From NCBI GenBank assembly GCA_921293015.1, contig OV121087.1, positions 38,736,630-38,800,629 on the forward strand: a stretch of DNA of 64,000 bases, read 5' to 3'. Below, piece after piece: positions 41,704 through 54,917 of this stretch. Source of the DNA: Phorcus lineatus. Lineage: Eukaryota; Mollusca; Gastropoda; Trochida; Trochidae. Made by a program: the position numbers and the translations under genes. The notes beneath the pieces were generated by a model. It worked only from the letters and a program-made list of their open reading frames with translations. It ran no database searches and had not been told where the DNA came from. Within the stretch, counting starts at the first letter, position 1; each line of letters starts with the position of its first letter.

Positions 41704-42872
41704 ATTTTTAGTAAGAATGGTTGTGGTGATAATGAAGAATCACATTATGAGCTATATGATTTTACATTAGTTATTGGTTTCAATCACAAACAATATACCA
41801 TTTTTGATGATTTTTCTAGAAGCGTCACTTCTTTGGTTAAAGACTTTACATATTACAAAATGTTTCTCTTCAGATGTTTCAAACCTTCCAGCAATTAATT
41901 CATGGTTAGCATTGATAGTGGTAAATCTGCAGATTATGAATCTTAAACAATGTCATAATACTTTCATATCAGATTTCACAAAGATAAACAAAATTCTTAA
42001 AATCAGATTTCAGAAAGGACAACAACAAAATTGATGTATCAAATGTTGAGAGGTATGTTTGGCATTATCACACCTACCAGTATATTCAAATGTTTGCCAT
42101 GAGGTTTTGACCAATGAAACACAATTCTGATAGTGACTGAAATTATTTCAAGAGACTGAGCCATAGAAAGAAACTTATAAAAGAAAAGTAGCACCTTATA
42201 ATTTTATTTTATGTTCATGCTATATAAGCAGTACAATATGTTTTTTAAATAAAAATTACTTTGATTTGAAGATTTTTCAACTGTTGTTGCAAAAATCCTA
42301 AATGAATGTCAACGACAAATTCGTCCATCAATGATGTTATTATGTATATTTCAAAAGGCACGAACGTGATTCATCCAAGAAAATCTTATTCAAATACGTT
42401 TAACCTCAAGATTTGTACAGTATTCAATTAGATCTGTAGCCTCCATAGCAAATGCTCTAATTGCTGGGTAAATATTATCATCAGTGTTCAAGTATATACT
42501 TATGTGTTGAAATAGATTCAAGTCAACATCAGCTACTGGCGGTATTCAAGGAATTTGTCCATCTTTTAACATTGCAAACACTTAACCATTTAAATTCAAC
42601 TCGGGTAGAAGAACTCGTACCCACCTTGTATTCATAAAATTCTGACTCAACTTGAACTTAATTTTTTGTTTACAAGTCCAAATAGATGTATTGAAAATTC
42701 ATTAAAAATCAAAGTGCAATAGGTATGCAATCGCTCTGAAATCCTTTTTCATGATTTATCAATCTTAAACTTGTATAAAAGCTTTTGTTGGTATTTTGAA
42801 AATTATCTTTTTCAAAATTCTATATTAAGTGTACTCTTCAAATAATTGAAAATATGAATCTATTATTGTCAG

Positions 42873-43238
42873 AATAAATGGAGGATATTATATGAGTGTC
42901 CATGACATACTATGTTTACGACACGAGTGCTTAATATTAGTATTTCCCGAGCGAGAGCGAGGGATATACTGATATCAAGGTAGGAGTGTCGTAAACATAG
43001 TATGTCATGGACACGAATATGATATTCTGTTTATTACCGAAGTCGAGAAATCAAAGAAACTAATCAAAATCAACATCTAAGTATAGGCATAGGCGCATTT
43101 GGAACACAACGTCATAGACGAATTGTGACCTCAAAGCATTGTTTTTTACGTGACATCACAATGAAAAAGTGATATGTTGCCCTAGGGCATCGTATGAAAA
43201 ATATGAACCCCGATATGATTGCCCTCGTAGGTAATAAG
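42873..43238. mobile_element. Complex fold-back repeat element
   Basis: Arms 42896-42924 and 42986-43014 are perfect 29-bp inverted repeats (starting GTGTCCATGACATACTATG). They extend outward with a few mismatches to about 42873 and 43037. A second pair, TTATTACCGAAGTCGAG at 43031 and CTCGTAGGTAATAA near 43224-43237, is also inverted. The loop of the first hairpin holds CGAGCGAGAGCGAGG. No target duplication was found, so the exact ends are uncertain. Confidence 0.65.
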
Positions 43239-44340
43239 ACAACTTACTAACCTACCAAGTTTTCAAAAAGAGGAGGTATCATATTACCTTCTATAAGTGA
43301 ATGTACATTTGTTTGATTTTAAATAATCCTAAATCAGGTAAAGAATACTCTGTTTAAGTAGATTCCAAATTTACATTAAAACCCTTTAAAACAATTTGCT
43401 GTAAAGTCAGTTAAAATAAAGCGAAAAATCATAGTTTGAATGAAAATGTAATTAACAGTGAAGGGGTACTTGTACTTCCTATCTTATTCTTGAGGGACTA
43501 TTGGGAACCTTAATGTTAAATTTGTACTTGGAAAGAAAACATGGTAGCCAATCATACATTGCAATAAGCACAACTAATAACACAGTCTATAGTATTATAT
43601 CATCAGAATTGTTGTTAACATATTTCTGTCAAAACCTTAATGCCTGTATAAGGAATATGAAATTTAAAAAATAGAACATTATTCATAATGTCGATGTCAA
43701 GCATTTCCTTTTTTAATCACACATCAAGAAATTAATTAATGCACAAGACAAAGGTAAAGAATCCAAAAAATTTCCAGTTAAGCATCCATTATTGAGGTGA
43801 AAGTTTATAATTATTTACTATGAAACATTAAATTAAAGATATTTGGATTTTTATTAACAGGTTCTTACAAAAATGTCAATGAAATATCAATTTTATCAAA
43901 ATTTTCATATATTCTAAACTATTTTTGTCCAGTATATCATTTACATATCATGGATGCCAACTTTCTCTCCAATATTTCAACTTCAATATTTAAATAATTT
44001 TTAAATCACACAAGGAGAAGTATCTGAATTCATTTTGAAGATATATGCGTCAAAGAGATGCCTCTTTCTCTCCGATCTTGTCTCCCATTGGGGGCAAGCG
44101 ATATGGATCGGACAGCGTATTTACACACAACGTTGACACTATAAACAACAAATATTGGCCACATTGTTACAAAAGACCAGTACCGGTTCTTCCCTGCCTG
44201 GGGAGCATCTCACGTTGTATTATAAACAGTTATTGACAGGAACAATTTGTGATCAAATAAAGCCTCCATGAATCATGAAGCGACAACAATGCCAAGATGA
44301 AGCAATCACGGTCAGTTTGACCTCAGACCCTCTCAAAAAC

Positions 44341-44364
44341 AATTTTGAATTTGAATTTGAATTT
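44341..44364. repeat. Short (TTGAAT)n microsatellite
   Basis: About three and a half TTGAAT units, flanked by imperfect ones. Confidence 0.85.
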
Positions 44365-45321
44365 CAAGACAATATGTTGATGTATAAAGGGTATTTTCAC
44401 AAAGCATATCCTCTGAAACTTCAATTTGATTATCAGAAGTATTTTATTGAACTATGAGCAAGATTTTAACTTTGGATTTTTTAAACAAGAAGAATATTTA
44501 GAAATTTGGTCAGAAACTGGTTTTTTTCAAAGAAAATCTTAGGATCAAAATGAAAACCCAAAGAATATTGAATATATCCTTCAACAAATGAATTCGATCA
44601 AATATTCACTACCTATGGAAATATAAGCTATTTCACTGAATATCTAGTTACAAATGTATTATCCAAACAACTTAGTATATATTCATGCATAAGTTATTTC
44701 AATATCTACAATCTACATTTTCAAAAAAGTTTTAGTGCACATATCTAACCTAAAGAATATCAATATACTATTTTCATCACAACATTTCACTACATGGACT
44801 TCTCTCTGCTTTAACATCAGAAATTCAGAAACAGAGTTGTAGGTGTTTGTCAGGACAACACTATTCTACCCACTGGGACCAGGGTGTCAAAATTCCCTTG
44901 ACTCTCCCTGAAAGGCCAATGAATAATTCACAGAGTGGATTGAGGACAAGTTTCCACATATTGATTGTTCAGATTACTGGATTAGATTTCATCAGTTTCT
45001 CAATAAACACTACATGGACTTCAATTTTTAGCTTGATCAAATTTCAAACATTAATATTTGATATATAAAGCATATAAACATTACACTCATTGATGTTTTG
45101 TACCAAATATATCAGCATTTTAATCATATTTGTCGACACAAAGAAATATAGAAAGATTATAAGAACTTCATAACAATCTTGACTTTTTTCATCAATTTCA
45201 GACCTTCAGGAATAACTTTTGATATCCCAAAAGACTCAATGGCCATGGTGTTAGATTCTCATTAACTAATTCTTGTCTTCTGCGAAAGGCTACATCATAA
45301 CATTAAAAAAATTTAGGCATA

Positions 45322-45693
45322 TACCGTATTCGACTTAATAACCGCCCACTCCCCTATAAGTGCCCACCCACCACGTTTTTGACTGAACAATATGTGCCCT
45401 GATTTAGTGCCCATCTATCAACATTGCTTACCTTGCATGCTGATTCATTCAAGAAGGTTTTTTCAGTCTTTCAATAAGTCTTTTACTTCCACTAAAGTGA
45501 AGAATACCGGGTATTTCAAGACCCCCAGCCACCATCAAAATGATAAAACTTATAAAACCATATTTCAAAGACATGTGTATCGTAAGAAAACACTTTCAAG
45601 ACTAAACTTGAGGACAATTTTTATCGTTTTAATTAGCACTCCCTTTTACCAATTTTTTAAGCGCCCCAGGCGCTTATCACGTCGACTACGGTA
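45322..45693. mobile_element. 372-bp element with TACCGTA termini
   Basis: The left end TACCGTATTCGACTTAATAA and the inverted right end TACCGTAGTCGACGTGATAA match at about 20 of the first 25 positions. If the outer TA is the duplication, the element itself starts CCGTA, which would fit a TA-target family such as Tc1/mariner; this is an inference. The interior includes repeated GTGCCC/GCCCACC and GCGCCCCAGGCGC. An open frame of 100 codons crossing it (45392-45694) has no protein character and ends at the element boundary. Confidence 0.65.
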
Positions 45694-48600
45694 AGTATTT
45701 CTGTCTATGATTTTCATTTAAGATACATTTTTTATAACATTGGTGTTGTTACACAGACACTAAAACATTTTTCACTTAAAGCACTACTTTTATCTTTCTT
45801 TCCCTTAGAGTGTGTATGGAAATGTCTGAATTAAAAATGCAAAGTATGCTGCGGATATCTCTGATACAAAACAACTTAAAACAAGAACATTTGTCCTTCC
45901 ATAAAGTTATGAAGTAATATGCAAATATTTTCAGATACTAAGGCATAAGGCATTTCACTATTTTTTATATTTATTTTATTTGAAAGGCAGTTGTGCTAAA
46001 AAAACCTAATTTGATAATAAAGGCCACATCAAAGCTTTATGTATACATGTCCACCTTTCAATACATAACAAAATACCAAAAAACCTGATATTTGTTATTT
46101 GGGCTAAAATGTCTGCTTATTTTGATGGACAGTCAAAAATCATTGATATTCTTAAGAACTGACAAAATGCTTTTGAAAGATGTTTTTCTACTCCTGTTTT
46201 CCGCATATTTCATGGAAGTGTTACTGGTTTTGTAAAAAGTTATCTTTAAGTCCGTAAAATGAAGAATAACAATAATTCATCCCATTATGATGAATACTGT
46301 AACTTATGAGAAAATATTTTCACTGGACATTTCCTGATCAATATGAATATGGACCAAGCAGCCAACATAAATCTTGAAGCTAACTACATACTTTGTGACT
46401 CATGCGAAAACGCCACAGGCCTTCTAAATTTAATTGATGATATGCAAATTCATCATCTTGTGACAAAATCTTTTCCTAAAAACTATGCTGAAACTTTGAT
46501 AACCAAATTCCTGAATTTTATTATTTTGTAAAATAACATGAAAATATCATTATTTGAAATGTTGGGAAATTGTAAGATAAAATAGCAAAGACACGCACAA
46601 GAAGAAAAATTTCCTTTTTCACATATATAAAAACAATGGTCCTGAGCAGATAGATTTCCAAATCCCAAGTAGAGAAAATACACTCAGGTTACAATCGCTC
46701 GAGATCATCCATGATTTAAACAAGGTTCACCTGGACAGGTAATGTTGACATACACTTATAAAGGTAGGACAACTTACCTGAACACTTGTCCAAAAACTCA
46801 TTAACAACAGGTAAGTCCTCGCCTATCCTCCTTGAAATAAAAGGAGCTGTAACCAAAATGTCTCACAGGCAGGTAAACAGTCCCGTTAGCCTGAAAGGTG
46901 GGTCAGCTTCACCTAGCTCACCTCTCGTCACAGGTAAATGTCCAATCACACCTTCACACACCTGTGATGTGCTTGATTAATTAGCTCCAAATAGAAGCAT
47001 CTTTGAATGCAGTAGTCACATTAGACTCTTATCTAAGCTACTTAGATGACCCACTAAGGTATAACCAGTAGCTGCTTTGAGCTCGCAGCTTCACCAGGAC
47101 TAACTGCAGTGTAAGGAGTTCCTATTGAGCATGCCCAGTAGTGGAGGCAGTCGCCTGAGGATGACAGGGTTGTCCCAACACTCAAACAACAAATGGTTGT
47201 TCTTTCAATACGAGGAAAACTAATCTGAACAAATATACAAGCTGTATTTCCCACTTTTCTTGACAAATGGGATTTACCTGGCTCCATGCATGAACAAAAT
47301 TTTTACCTGATTTTATAACAAAGGGCATTTTCTAAGAAGATTTAACTCAAGTGACAATTCTCTAAAGTTTTTGTAATGACTTATGAATTTTAAACAAAAA
47401 CTTCAAATTCTAATTGAAAATTATTTAGAAAAATTCAAAACAATTTTGGTTGAAGTTTGAATCATATCAAGTAACACAAAATATTGATGTGCTATAAACA
47501 TTAAACAAAACATCTTAAAATTCTTAGAAAATATTTTTCATTTGGGACATATTTTTATCAATATGCTTCACAAATGCAATAGATTTTCAGGGAAAAACCT
47601 GTACATGTATGCAGCCTTCGATAAACAATAGGCATATGTAATTGAACCTGGCGTTGTGAAATGGGCGTAACTTTCCTTGCAGTTCTCTATTCATATCAAG
47701 GTTTATGAGTTATTCATGCACCAAAGGTGCATTGTTTATACACAATATACCTGTGAACTTGACAGTACATAATCTACATAACGATTGACATTCAGAAAAT
47801 ACTTTCGCCTTTATTCTCAGAATTTTCTAGATTAATGAATGGAATATGTTATCATTTTAAAGAAAATGACAACATACTTATTCTGATTCATATCTAAAAA
47901 CTTATAATTTTTTTCATATTTATAGGTATGAATTATATTCTACAACAGATTAACTATACTGAAATGAAAATGTCTGTTATTTTCGATATTTGATAATTAA
48001 CGTTAGATAGCAAAGAACAACTATCTTGATATAGCAAATACAAAAAACATGAATTTAAGCTTATTTACCACCTTGTAATGTAAATAACAAATACAAAGGG
48101 AAATGTTTTCAAAAACATATAGAAAATAAGAAAATAAACAATTACATTTCAAATCTTTCCTCTGAAGATTGATAGAACATTCATACTAACAAACTGTTAA
48201 AAAAAATATAAAAACTTCACCATTTGTAGCAAAGAATATTAGTATCAATATATTTTTGTAGACTAGAATATGTGACAGTCAGACAAAACAAAGGTGTTCA
48301 GTATATCTTCAAATGTGGATAAATGACAATAATTATAATGGAGTTCTATACAAGCAAGTCCCTTTTATTGTATGAATTAATATAACTCACTGTATAAGAC
48401 ATAAATGTGTCATGTCTATTATCCTAAGAAACCATATAAATCGGTAACTGGGACATTTTGCACAAAGTGGATTTAATTCACCTGCCAGAAGAGGCTTATT
48501 AGCATAAACAAAAAATCTCTAAATGCCAATATACAATTCTTTGAATAATGATATCAATGTATTGCTTTAAATGCAATGATTTTTAAAATGATTGCGGTGC

Positions 48601-49300
48601 ATGCATTATGCAGTGCTGTTTTATGGGAATTATAAGAGCCATTACTCATTGAGAAGTCAATAAAATAAATATGATTCAGAGTGTTTATAGTTTTGACTAC
48701 ACCTGCAAAATATATTTATATTTGAAACCAAAACATATTTTTATGTTACATTATAGCATACTCTGTATTTTTGTACCTTTTTAAGCCCAATCAATTTAAT
48801 TAAATTAATTGAAAATGTTTCTTTAATGAGATGGTAGTAAAAATGGGTACCTGGTTGTTAACAAATCAAGGCCGTGTTGAAATGAAATTAAGTCTTTAAT
48901 GGCAAGCAGGGTATGTAATTTTGAAAATTTAATTTGAAAATTTAATTTGACAAGTCCTGCAATGTGTAGACACTAATTAGAATATCTAAAATCACAGGTG
49001 GACAACAACCCCCGTCTGAAATTGACCAGCAAACAACTGCGTGGACAGCTATTTCAAATACTATAGCAAAGTTATATGCATCGAAAGGAGCTGATGATAA
49101 GGTACAATTAAATGCCTTAGACACAAAATAAATAACATGACTTAAATTTTTCATATATAACTATATATCTTGTGTTGGTTATATTTATGAACCTACACTT
49201 TGCAAGAAATGCTTATAAATACGTGGAGATAAAATGCATAGTCATCAACTAAGGAAATGTTGCAGTGTAACACAATGTTTGGGTTGATAGAATCAGTCTG

Positions 49301-49314
49301 GTTGCCATGGCAAA
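49301..49314. promoter_or_regulatory. X-box-like palindrome
   Basis: GTTGCCATGGCAAA matches the RFX consensus GTTGCCATGGCAAC at 13 of 14 positions. It lies 110 bases left of the MITE at 49424. No transcript start is evident beside it. Confidence 0.3.
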
Positions 49315-49423
49315 TTGACAACAATCTCTGCAGAAATTCTGTGCAGACAATAACCATTGGTAGCAGTCACTCCATGTATCCATGGTGGAGCAATCAAATG
49401 CTTCGTGAAAAGGTAAATTGATT

Positions 49424-49753
49424 TTAAAGGGGTAGAAGCATATTTTTGTAAAATAATATTTCTTCAAAGTTTCAGAAATAAACATGATTTTTATGTCAAA
49501 TGTATTATCTTCAGAGTCAAAACATCTCATTACTTAAAACATTCATCCGTAGTTGTACAGGAAATAACCAAGTACCAAGCAAAACCACTGGCAGCCATTT
49601 TTGTGTCAGCACCTTTTATCATTAAAAGTAGAGAAATGGATTTGCAAAGTTTAACCCGTATAAGTTCCTATTAAATCTGTTCCTTTTGACTAAAAGATAT
49701 TGTTTCCTGAGATCACTTCATTTATTTTGGAAAACCTACTACTGCGCCTTTAA
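49424..49753. mobile_element. 330-bp MITE flanked by TTAA, family A
   Basis: It starts TTAAAGGGGTAGAAGCATA and ends, inverted, TTAAAGGCGCAGTAGTAGG. The outer four bases at both ends are TTAA, the target of piggyBac- and Kolobok-type transposases (family knowledge). Diverged relatives sharing the internal block around CATCTCATTACT, CACTGGC(A/G)G(C/T)CATTTT and AGAGAAATGGAT(T/A) lie at 30545-30898 and 58653-58905. It has no coding capacity. Confidence 0.65.
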
Positions 49754-50029
49754 ATACCAAAAGATTTATTACATACTTGAATATCATTGAAAATTCTCAT
49801 CCTCAATTTGAAACTTTGAAAACAAATTAATATTGTTCCTGAAAGTCTCTATTAGTTTGAAAGTCATTCTTCTCACATTTAACTATTTTCTTTTAACATG
49901 CAAGACAAAGATCCAAAATGGGTACCAAAAAGGATTTTCCAAGTGAATGCAATATATATAACCCTGCCACATAGACATAGATTTGTACATTTGTAGATAG
50001 TCACATGACATACCATAACTTATGATGAA

Positions 50030-50600
50030 ACCTTAATATATTAACGTAATCGAATAAATATTCAATAATAATGTAATTTATCAAGTCATAATTCAAGATA
50101 AAAACAACCTTCTGGGAACACTGACAAACATAAGTAATAGAGGTAGATAACTTTCTAAGTATGTTCCTCCTTATCAAACGCTGATGTATCAAAATTTTAA
50201 AATAATTCAATTAATCATGTCATTATTCATAAAAAAAAAATTCTGGGGACACTGATAAACATAAGTATAGCGGGTTGATAATTTACACAGTAACTTCTTC
50301 CTTATCAAATGCTGATGTATCAAAATTTCAAAATAATTCAATTTATCATGTAATAATTCATGGAAAAAAACTTTTTGGGGACACTGATAAACATAAGTAA
50401 TAGAGGTAGATAATTTACACAGTACCTTCTTCCTTATCAAATACTGATGTATCAAAATTTCAAAATAATTCAATTTATCATGTCATAATTCATGGAAAAA
50501 AACTTTTTGGGGACACTGATAAACATAAGTAATAGAGGTAGATAATTTACACAGTAACTTCTTCCTTATCAAATGCTGATGTATCAAAATTCATTTCAAA
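50030..50600. repeat. Tandem array of a 131-132 bp unit, about 4.3 copies
   Basis: GATGTATCAAAATT recurs at 50183, 50314, 50446 and 50578. Each unit also holds GGGGACACTGATAAACATAAG and GGTAGATAATTTACACAGTA. A further partial copy (GATAAACATAAGTGATAGAT) sits near 50941, outside the array. Minus-strand open frames over the array are repeat artefacts. Confidence 0.9.
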
Positions 50601-52091
50601 AGTGATATTGATCTAGTTACACTTTTTGACATTGACACCAATAAATAATTTTCCAGTTTAACATGACAATTAGAAGTCATTGTGTGTATGAACAATGAGA
50701 ATGTTAAATGAGGGGAATACACTAAAGGTTCAACAGCTGTGGGGAGCAATAAACATAGAATACCTATATACTTATGTACATACACAGCATATATACACAT
50801 ACCAATAAAGATGCTTATAGATAGGTGTAAATGGTCTGTATAGCTGTAGGGCTTACCAATGCTGTAACTACATTTAAAACTTTTACTCTCTATTATAATT
50901 GTCAATTTTTCTTTCCAGAATCCGAGAGTTATGAGGCATTGATAAACATAAGTGATAGATATATGATAGATCATATATCACCCAAATAAAAATTGTCAAT
51001 CAATCTTCTGCATTGAAGATATTCAGGGCAATTCATGTATCTTGGACACGAAAACATCTACATACAATGATTTTTTATGAATATTTCTAAAATTGTAATA
51101 ACATAATTTAGAAGATGCATTTTTATTTGAGATTTATCTATCTTCAGAAATACTTTTGTAACAATTTAATCTATTAATACCTGCATAAAGTTATTATCTT
51201 TAGAAGTGTTTATTCAGCATTTATTCATTTTATCAATTATCAAAGTTGTCAGTTAAGCTTATCACCTGAAAATAATTTTCATTAAAAAGATGGCGAAAAG
51301 AATGACTCACAAAATGAAATCTGTCGCTCTATCAAAAATAATTCATAACAATAATCATAGAGCAATGAAGAGGGTCAGGTGTGAAAGGACTTGATTCTTG
51401 ATTAAAGGTAACCTTTTTTGTTTTCATATGCTTCATGAATCATAAGGTTTGTACTTTTTTTTACACATACAGATTATTGCTTCCTATATTTGTCATATAA
51501 CCTCTCATTGTGATTCTCCCTATGTTGTCTTTACAGGATTAAGTAGATATCACCATGTTTGTTTTTTAATTAGGTAGTTAACATATGGAATTTTGTAATT
51601 TGAAAACATTTGAATCTATGTAAAACAAACTCACTAATTTCATTCTGAATAGTTAAGAATAATTATATCATCTATAAAAAGAACAAATATTACTGTCAAA
51701 TGTTAGTGAATTTATCATCAAGTACCAAGGGGCTAGGCCAACAATGATGAAGCAGATTTTCATATAAAATATCAATTATTTCTATTTCTCTGTCAATGAA
51801 AATTTTGAAATACATATTTTGTCTAAAAGACCTGTTTCTATACAAAGAACCAAACTTTCAAGACAATCTCTTACATCTGATTTGACTTGATAGTGAAATA
51901 TCATGAAAGTATTTATAACCTAGTTAAAGGGAACTTAGTTAATCTAGAGTACCAACATGGACTACAATGATAGGAAGCAGTTGTTATTGCTCTAGCACAA
52001 CATACCACTGATAGCCTGCCAAAGTAAACAGAGATGAAGGAGTTACCTCCCTTTGATCTGGAGGCAGCCATTTAAATTGTGTGTTGGTAGA

Positions 52092-52251
52092 TTATCTGTT
52101 ATAAACAAAGACAACTTGTACTGATCGGATCACGGGCCGACCTGGCTCCATAGTGGATAAAGTAGACAAAGAACCATTATCAAACAAAATATTCACATTC
52201 CCGACTAAATCTCTGTCATTAGGTATATTAGAACCTTTGAGAAGACCAATG
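52092..52251 (-). CDS. Candidate alternative terminal exon with in-frame stop
   Basis: On the minus strand a good acceptor (TATTCTCTCCTACAG) precedes an open stretch of 52 codons after one phase-completing base, ending in TAA at 52094-52092. The reading starts IGLLKGSNIPNDRDLVGNV and ends VQVVFVYNR. Composition and frame look coding: alternating hydrophobic residues near the end suggest beta strands, and G+C rises over the middle. The entry phase is 2, the same as the donor of the exon at 63424, so splicing would be in frame and give a short protein of about 89 residues. No donor of compatible phase is visible before the stop, so it would act as a last exon. Just downstream (52034-52048) is a GGGAGGTAACTCC motif typical of molluscan repeats, so it could instead be a fragment of a mobile element. 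The family is not recognised. Confidence 0.3.
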
Positions 52252-52493
52252 CTGTAGGAGAGAATAGAGTATAAGTATATATACAAGCAAGTCATAAACT
52301 CATAAATAACTTGCTTTTTTTTCATGGGAACTTGAATTCAGGAAAAGTACAAGCCAGGAATAAGCCGATAATTACCATGAATTTTTTATTGAAACTTACA
52401 TTTAGAAGTAAAATTTAAAGGCTCCTTTAACAAATAATTTTCTCGAAATTAAGAAATTAGTAAGTTATTCTGAATTTGTAAAACTATTTCACT

Positions 52494-52528
52494 GATATAT
52501 ATATATATCTATATATATATATATATAT
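52494..52528. repeat. AT dinucleotide microsatellite
   Basis: An interrupted (AT)n run of about 35 bases with a single C interruption at 52509. Confidence 0.95.
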
Positions 52529-54488
52529 GTGTCATTCAAATGGACACTCATTAAAGCTCTATCATAGATAAAAAGTTCACTAATCTTTTCATTCACATTG
52601 AATGGGATGAGTTATTCACCCCTTATTCTAAGACATCATAACATGGTAACGTCATAAAGACCTCATGATAATCATTGAATAGTGTGAAGGATTTGAGACC
52701 ATTTCCAGACTTTACGTTTCATACACATATATGATATAAATATATATTACTTCACGTGCGACCTTTCACCTTTTTACCTATACATAGATATATACATTGT
52801 GTGTAGCAAGGCCTGTCAGCCAGCAAGGAATGGTAACTTCTGGATGTTTTTCTTTCATTTTGCCCCATAATTGACAAAATTGTACTTTTAGACTGGTAGC
52901 TTTCAGGCTTACTTCATGCGCTGATATATACAACACTTTCTTTATGTTCCTAGGAACTCAAAAAGCGTTTTCTGTTTGTCCATCATCTTTTCAAATAAAT
53001 AAAAAAAATTCTGCATACACCACCTCGAAGAATGAGAGTGCTACTGCACTTAGTTGTAAAGAAATTGATCACACACTGGTTGCTATCACTGAGGATATTT
53101 TCTTAAAAGCTAAACAAACAAGACACTGCCATTAGCACATAAATGATAAAAAGTCAAGAAGTCAAAACGTAAATTTGAAATAAAAAATGTCCGAAGAATC
53201 AACAGGATTCTTCATGTTATATTGAACATCAAGCATGAGGTTTTAACAAGAGTCAACACACATCTATTTTCACAGCTTTTTTCTCTGCAGGGTGTGAAAA
53301 TCTTTCAATTCAATTCAAATATTTTCATGAGTAATTGATATGTCTGTTGAATCTAACTTAATACCTTTTTACAATCATTGACATTTTTGAGCAGGACCAC
53401 CCAAAACATCTCAGAACATTACTTGAAAGAAACCTTAATTCATACTCCTAAAAACAATTTTTGGTGAAAATCTTGCTGAAACATCTCTAAAATATTGCTG
53501 TTCTTATGTATGCCCTTTAATAGCTTAAATTAACACAAATAATCTGTTTAACCCTTGATCTACAGGTCTGAAATATTTTGGAAGAGCAAATGTTAAGCAT
53601 GCTGCAGACTAGTTACTTTGAAAACAACTTGAGATTCTTGTAAACTGGCACTAAAAATTTATTTGGCATAAACAGTTTTAGCAACTATCAAGCTGTTCCT
53701 CTAAAAACTCTCCTCTGCATAATTGAAATAAACAGGGCAAAAAAAAAGTTTGAAAGAAATCCCTCAGTTTTCATGCCTATTTTAATTTCAATTTTGTCCC
53801 TTAATAGTATATGTATAGTAGATAGTAAACCATTTCCATTTGGCATTATAAGTTTACTCTATTGATGGGAACGATAACCTATCAAAGTGAAATTGTTTAA
53901 AATCAAAGTCATCAAGAATAGTTTTAAATTTAACATCCAAAATCCAAAACTGAGAGAGTCTAACTTAATCCAAAATAATCTCACCATTAGCCCCCAAATC
54001 ATATGACATTACCCTCAAATCTTCCCAAATCCCCTTCCTACCCAAGACCCAGTGACATCTTACACTATCTATCAGACAGAGGGAGGGTCCTCTATTTCCA
54101 ATAGCCTAGGGACGTGTTCCAGTCCCCTAAATTGTCACTCTTGATTAGGGGGTCCAGTTTCTTGGGGGAGACAGAAATGTCTCAATGGGTTTTCTCGGTC
54201 ATCAACTCACTGGAATTTCTAATTTGCAGTGAAAAATAAAACCTCATCTTAACAATAATGGATTGGCATCTAATCATGATGTGAAATATGATCACGATCA
54301 TTTTCATGAGAAAAAATATCAAATAGATCAACAAACAAGGCATCTGCAAACACTTTTTTATCAAATTCTAGTTTTAAAAATTCATCATAAGAATATCTGC
54401 TACAAAACTGAATGTGATCTCAACTGACAAGTAAGTATAGTCAGGACAGATCATTCTTCATTTGGATTCAATGAAGACTTACTGTCAC

Positions 54489-54917
54489 TTAAAGAGCCCC
54501 ACTGACTTGTTGGAGTCATATATGCCAAACTTAATCAATGGTGTCATTTGATCACGAAGTATCGACTGTTACCAAAAAGAAACATTTTAAAGCTTGTTGG
54601 TTTTTTACAGTGACAATATGAAGGTAGAACGTCGCAATTATTATAGAAAACTGGACAGTAGCGCAGGAGGGCAGTTAGGAGTTGATAGTGTTTGTTAGGT
54701 TATATAACTAGTATCTATGTATATTGGACGTGATATCTACACCTCTGTGCATTTATAAGGCTGTTTTTAGATTTTCATGGAAAACCAGAATTTGTCATAT
54801 ATATTTTTTTTGGACATGAAAAGTTAAGATGTTTTGATTTTATATCACCACGTATGACATTTAGGTTCATATCAAAGGTAAAAAATATGTTATGAAAATC
54901 ATGAAGTGGCTCTTTAA
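54489..54917. mobile_element. 429-bp MITE flanked by TTAA, family B
   Basis: The left end TTAAAGAGCCCCACTGAC and the inverted right end TTAAAGAGCCACTTCATG share their first ten bases and then ACT after a 2-base gap. TTAA occurs at both termini. The interior is AT-rich and non-coding and does not resemble family A. The arrangement fits a TTAA-target non-autonomous DNA transposon, but only one copy is present here. Confidence 0.55.

Larger units (their letters stand above)
43239..49423. other. Intron-like stretch, only the 45322 element recognised
   Basis: A more GC-balanced patch at 46700-47290 holds several CAGGTAA/TTACCTG sites and short open frames on both strands, none with convincing paired splice sites. 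Confidence 0.4.

Noticed and set aside
45392-45694. 100-codon plus frame
   Set aside because: It lies inside the TACCGTA-ended element and ends at its edge; the sequence is basic noise.
47054-47287. 77-codon minus frame in a GC-balanced patch
   Set aside because: The acceptor (CATCCTCAG) is fair but no good donor follows, and the peptide has no recognisable pattern.
50001-50473. Minus-strand frames of 69 and 88 codons with repeated ITYVYQC
   Set aside because: They follow the 131-bp tandem array, whose period keeps frames open; no start, splice signals or coding bias.
50030-50600. CRISPR-like regular repeats
   Set aside because: Units are full tandem copies without unique spacers, and the DNA is eukaryotic.
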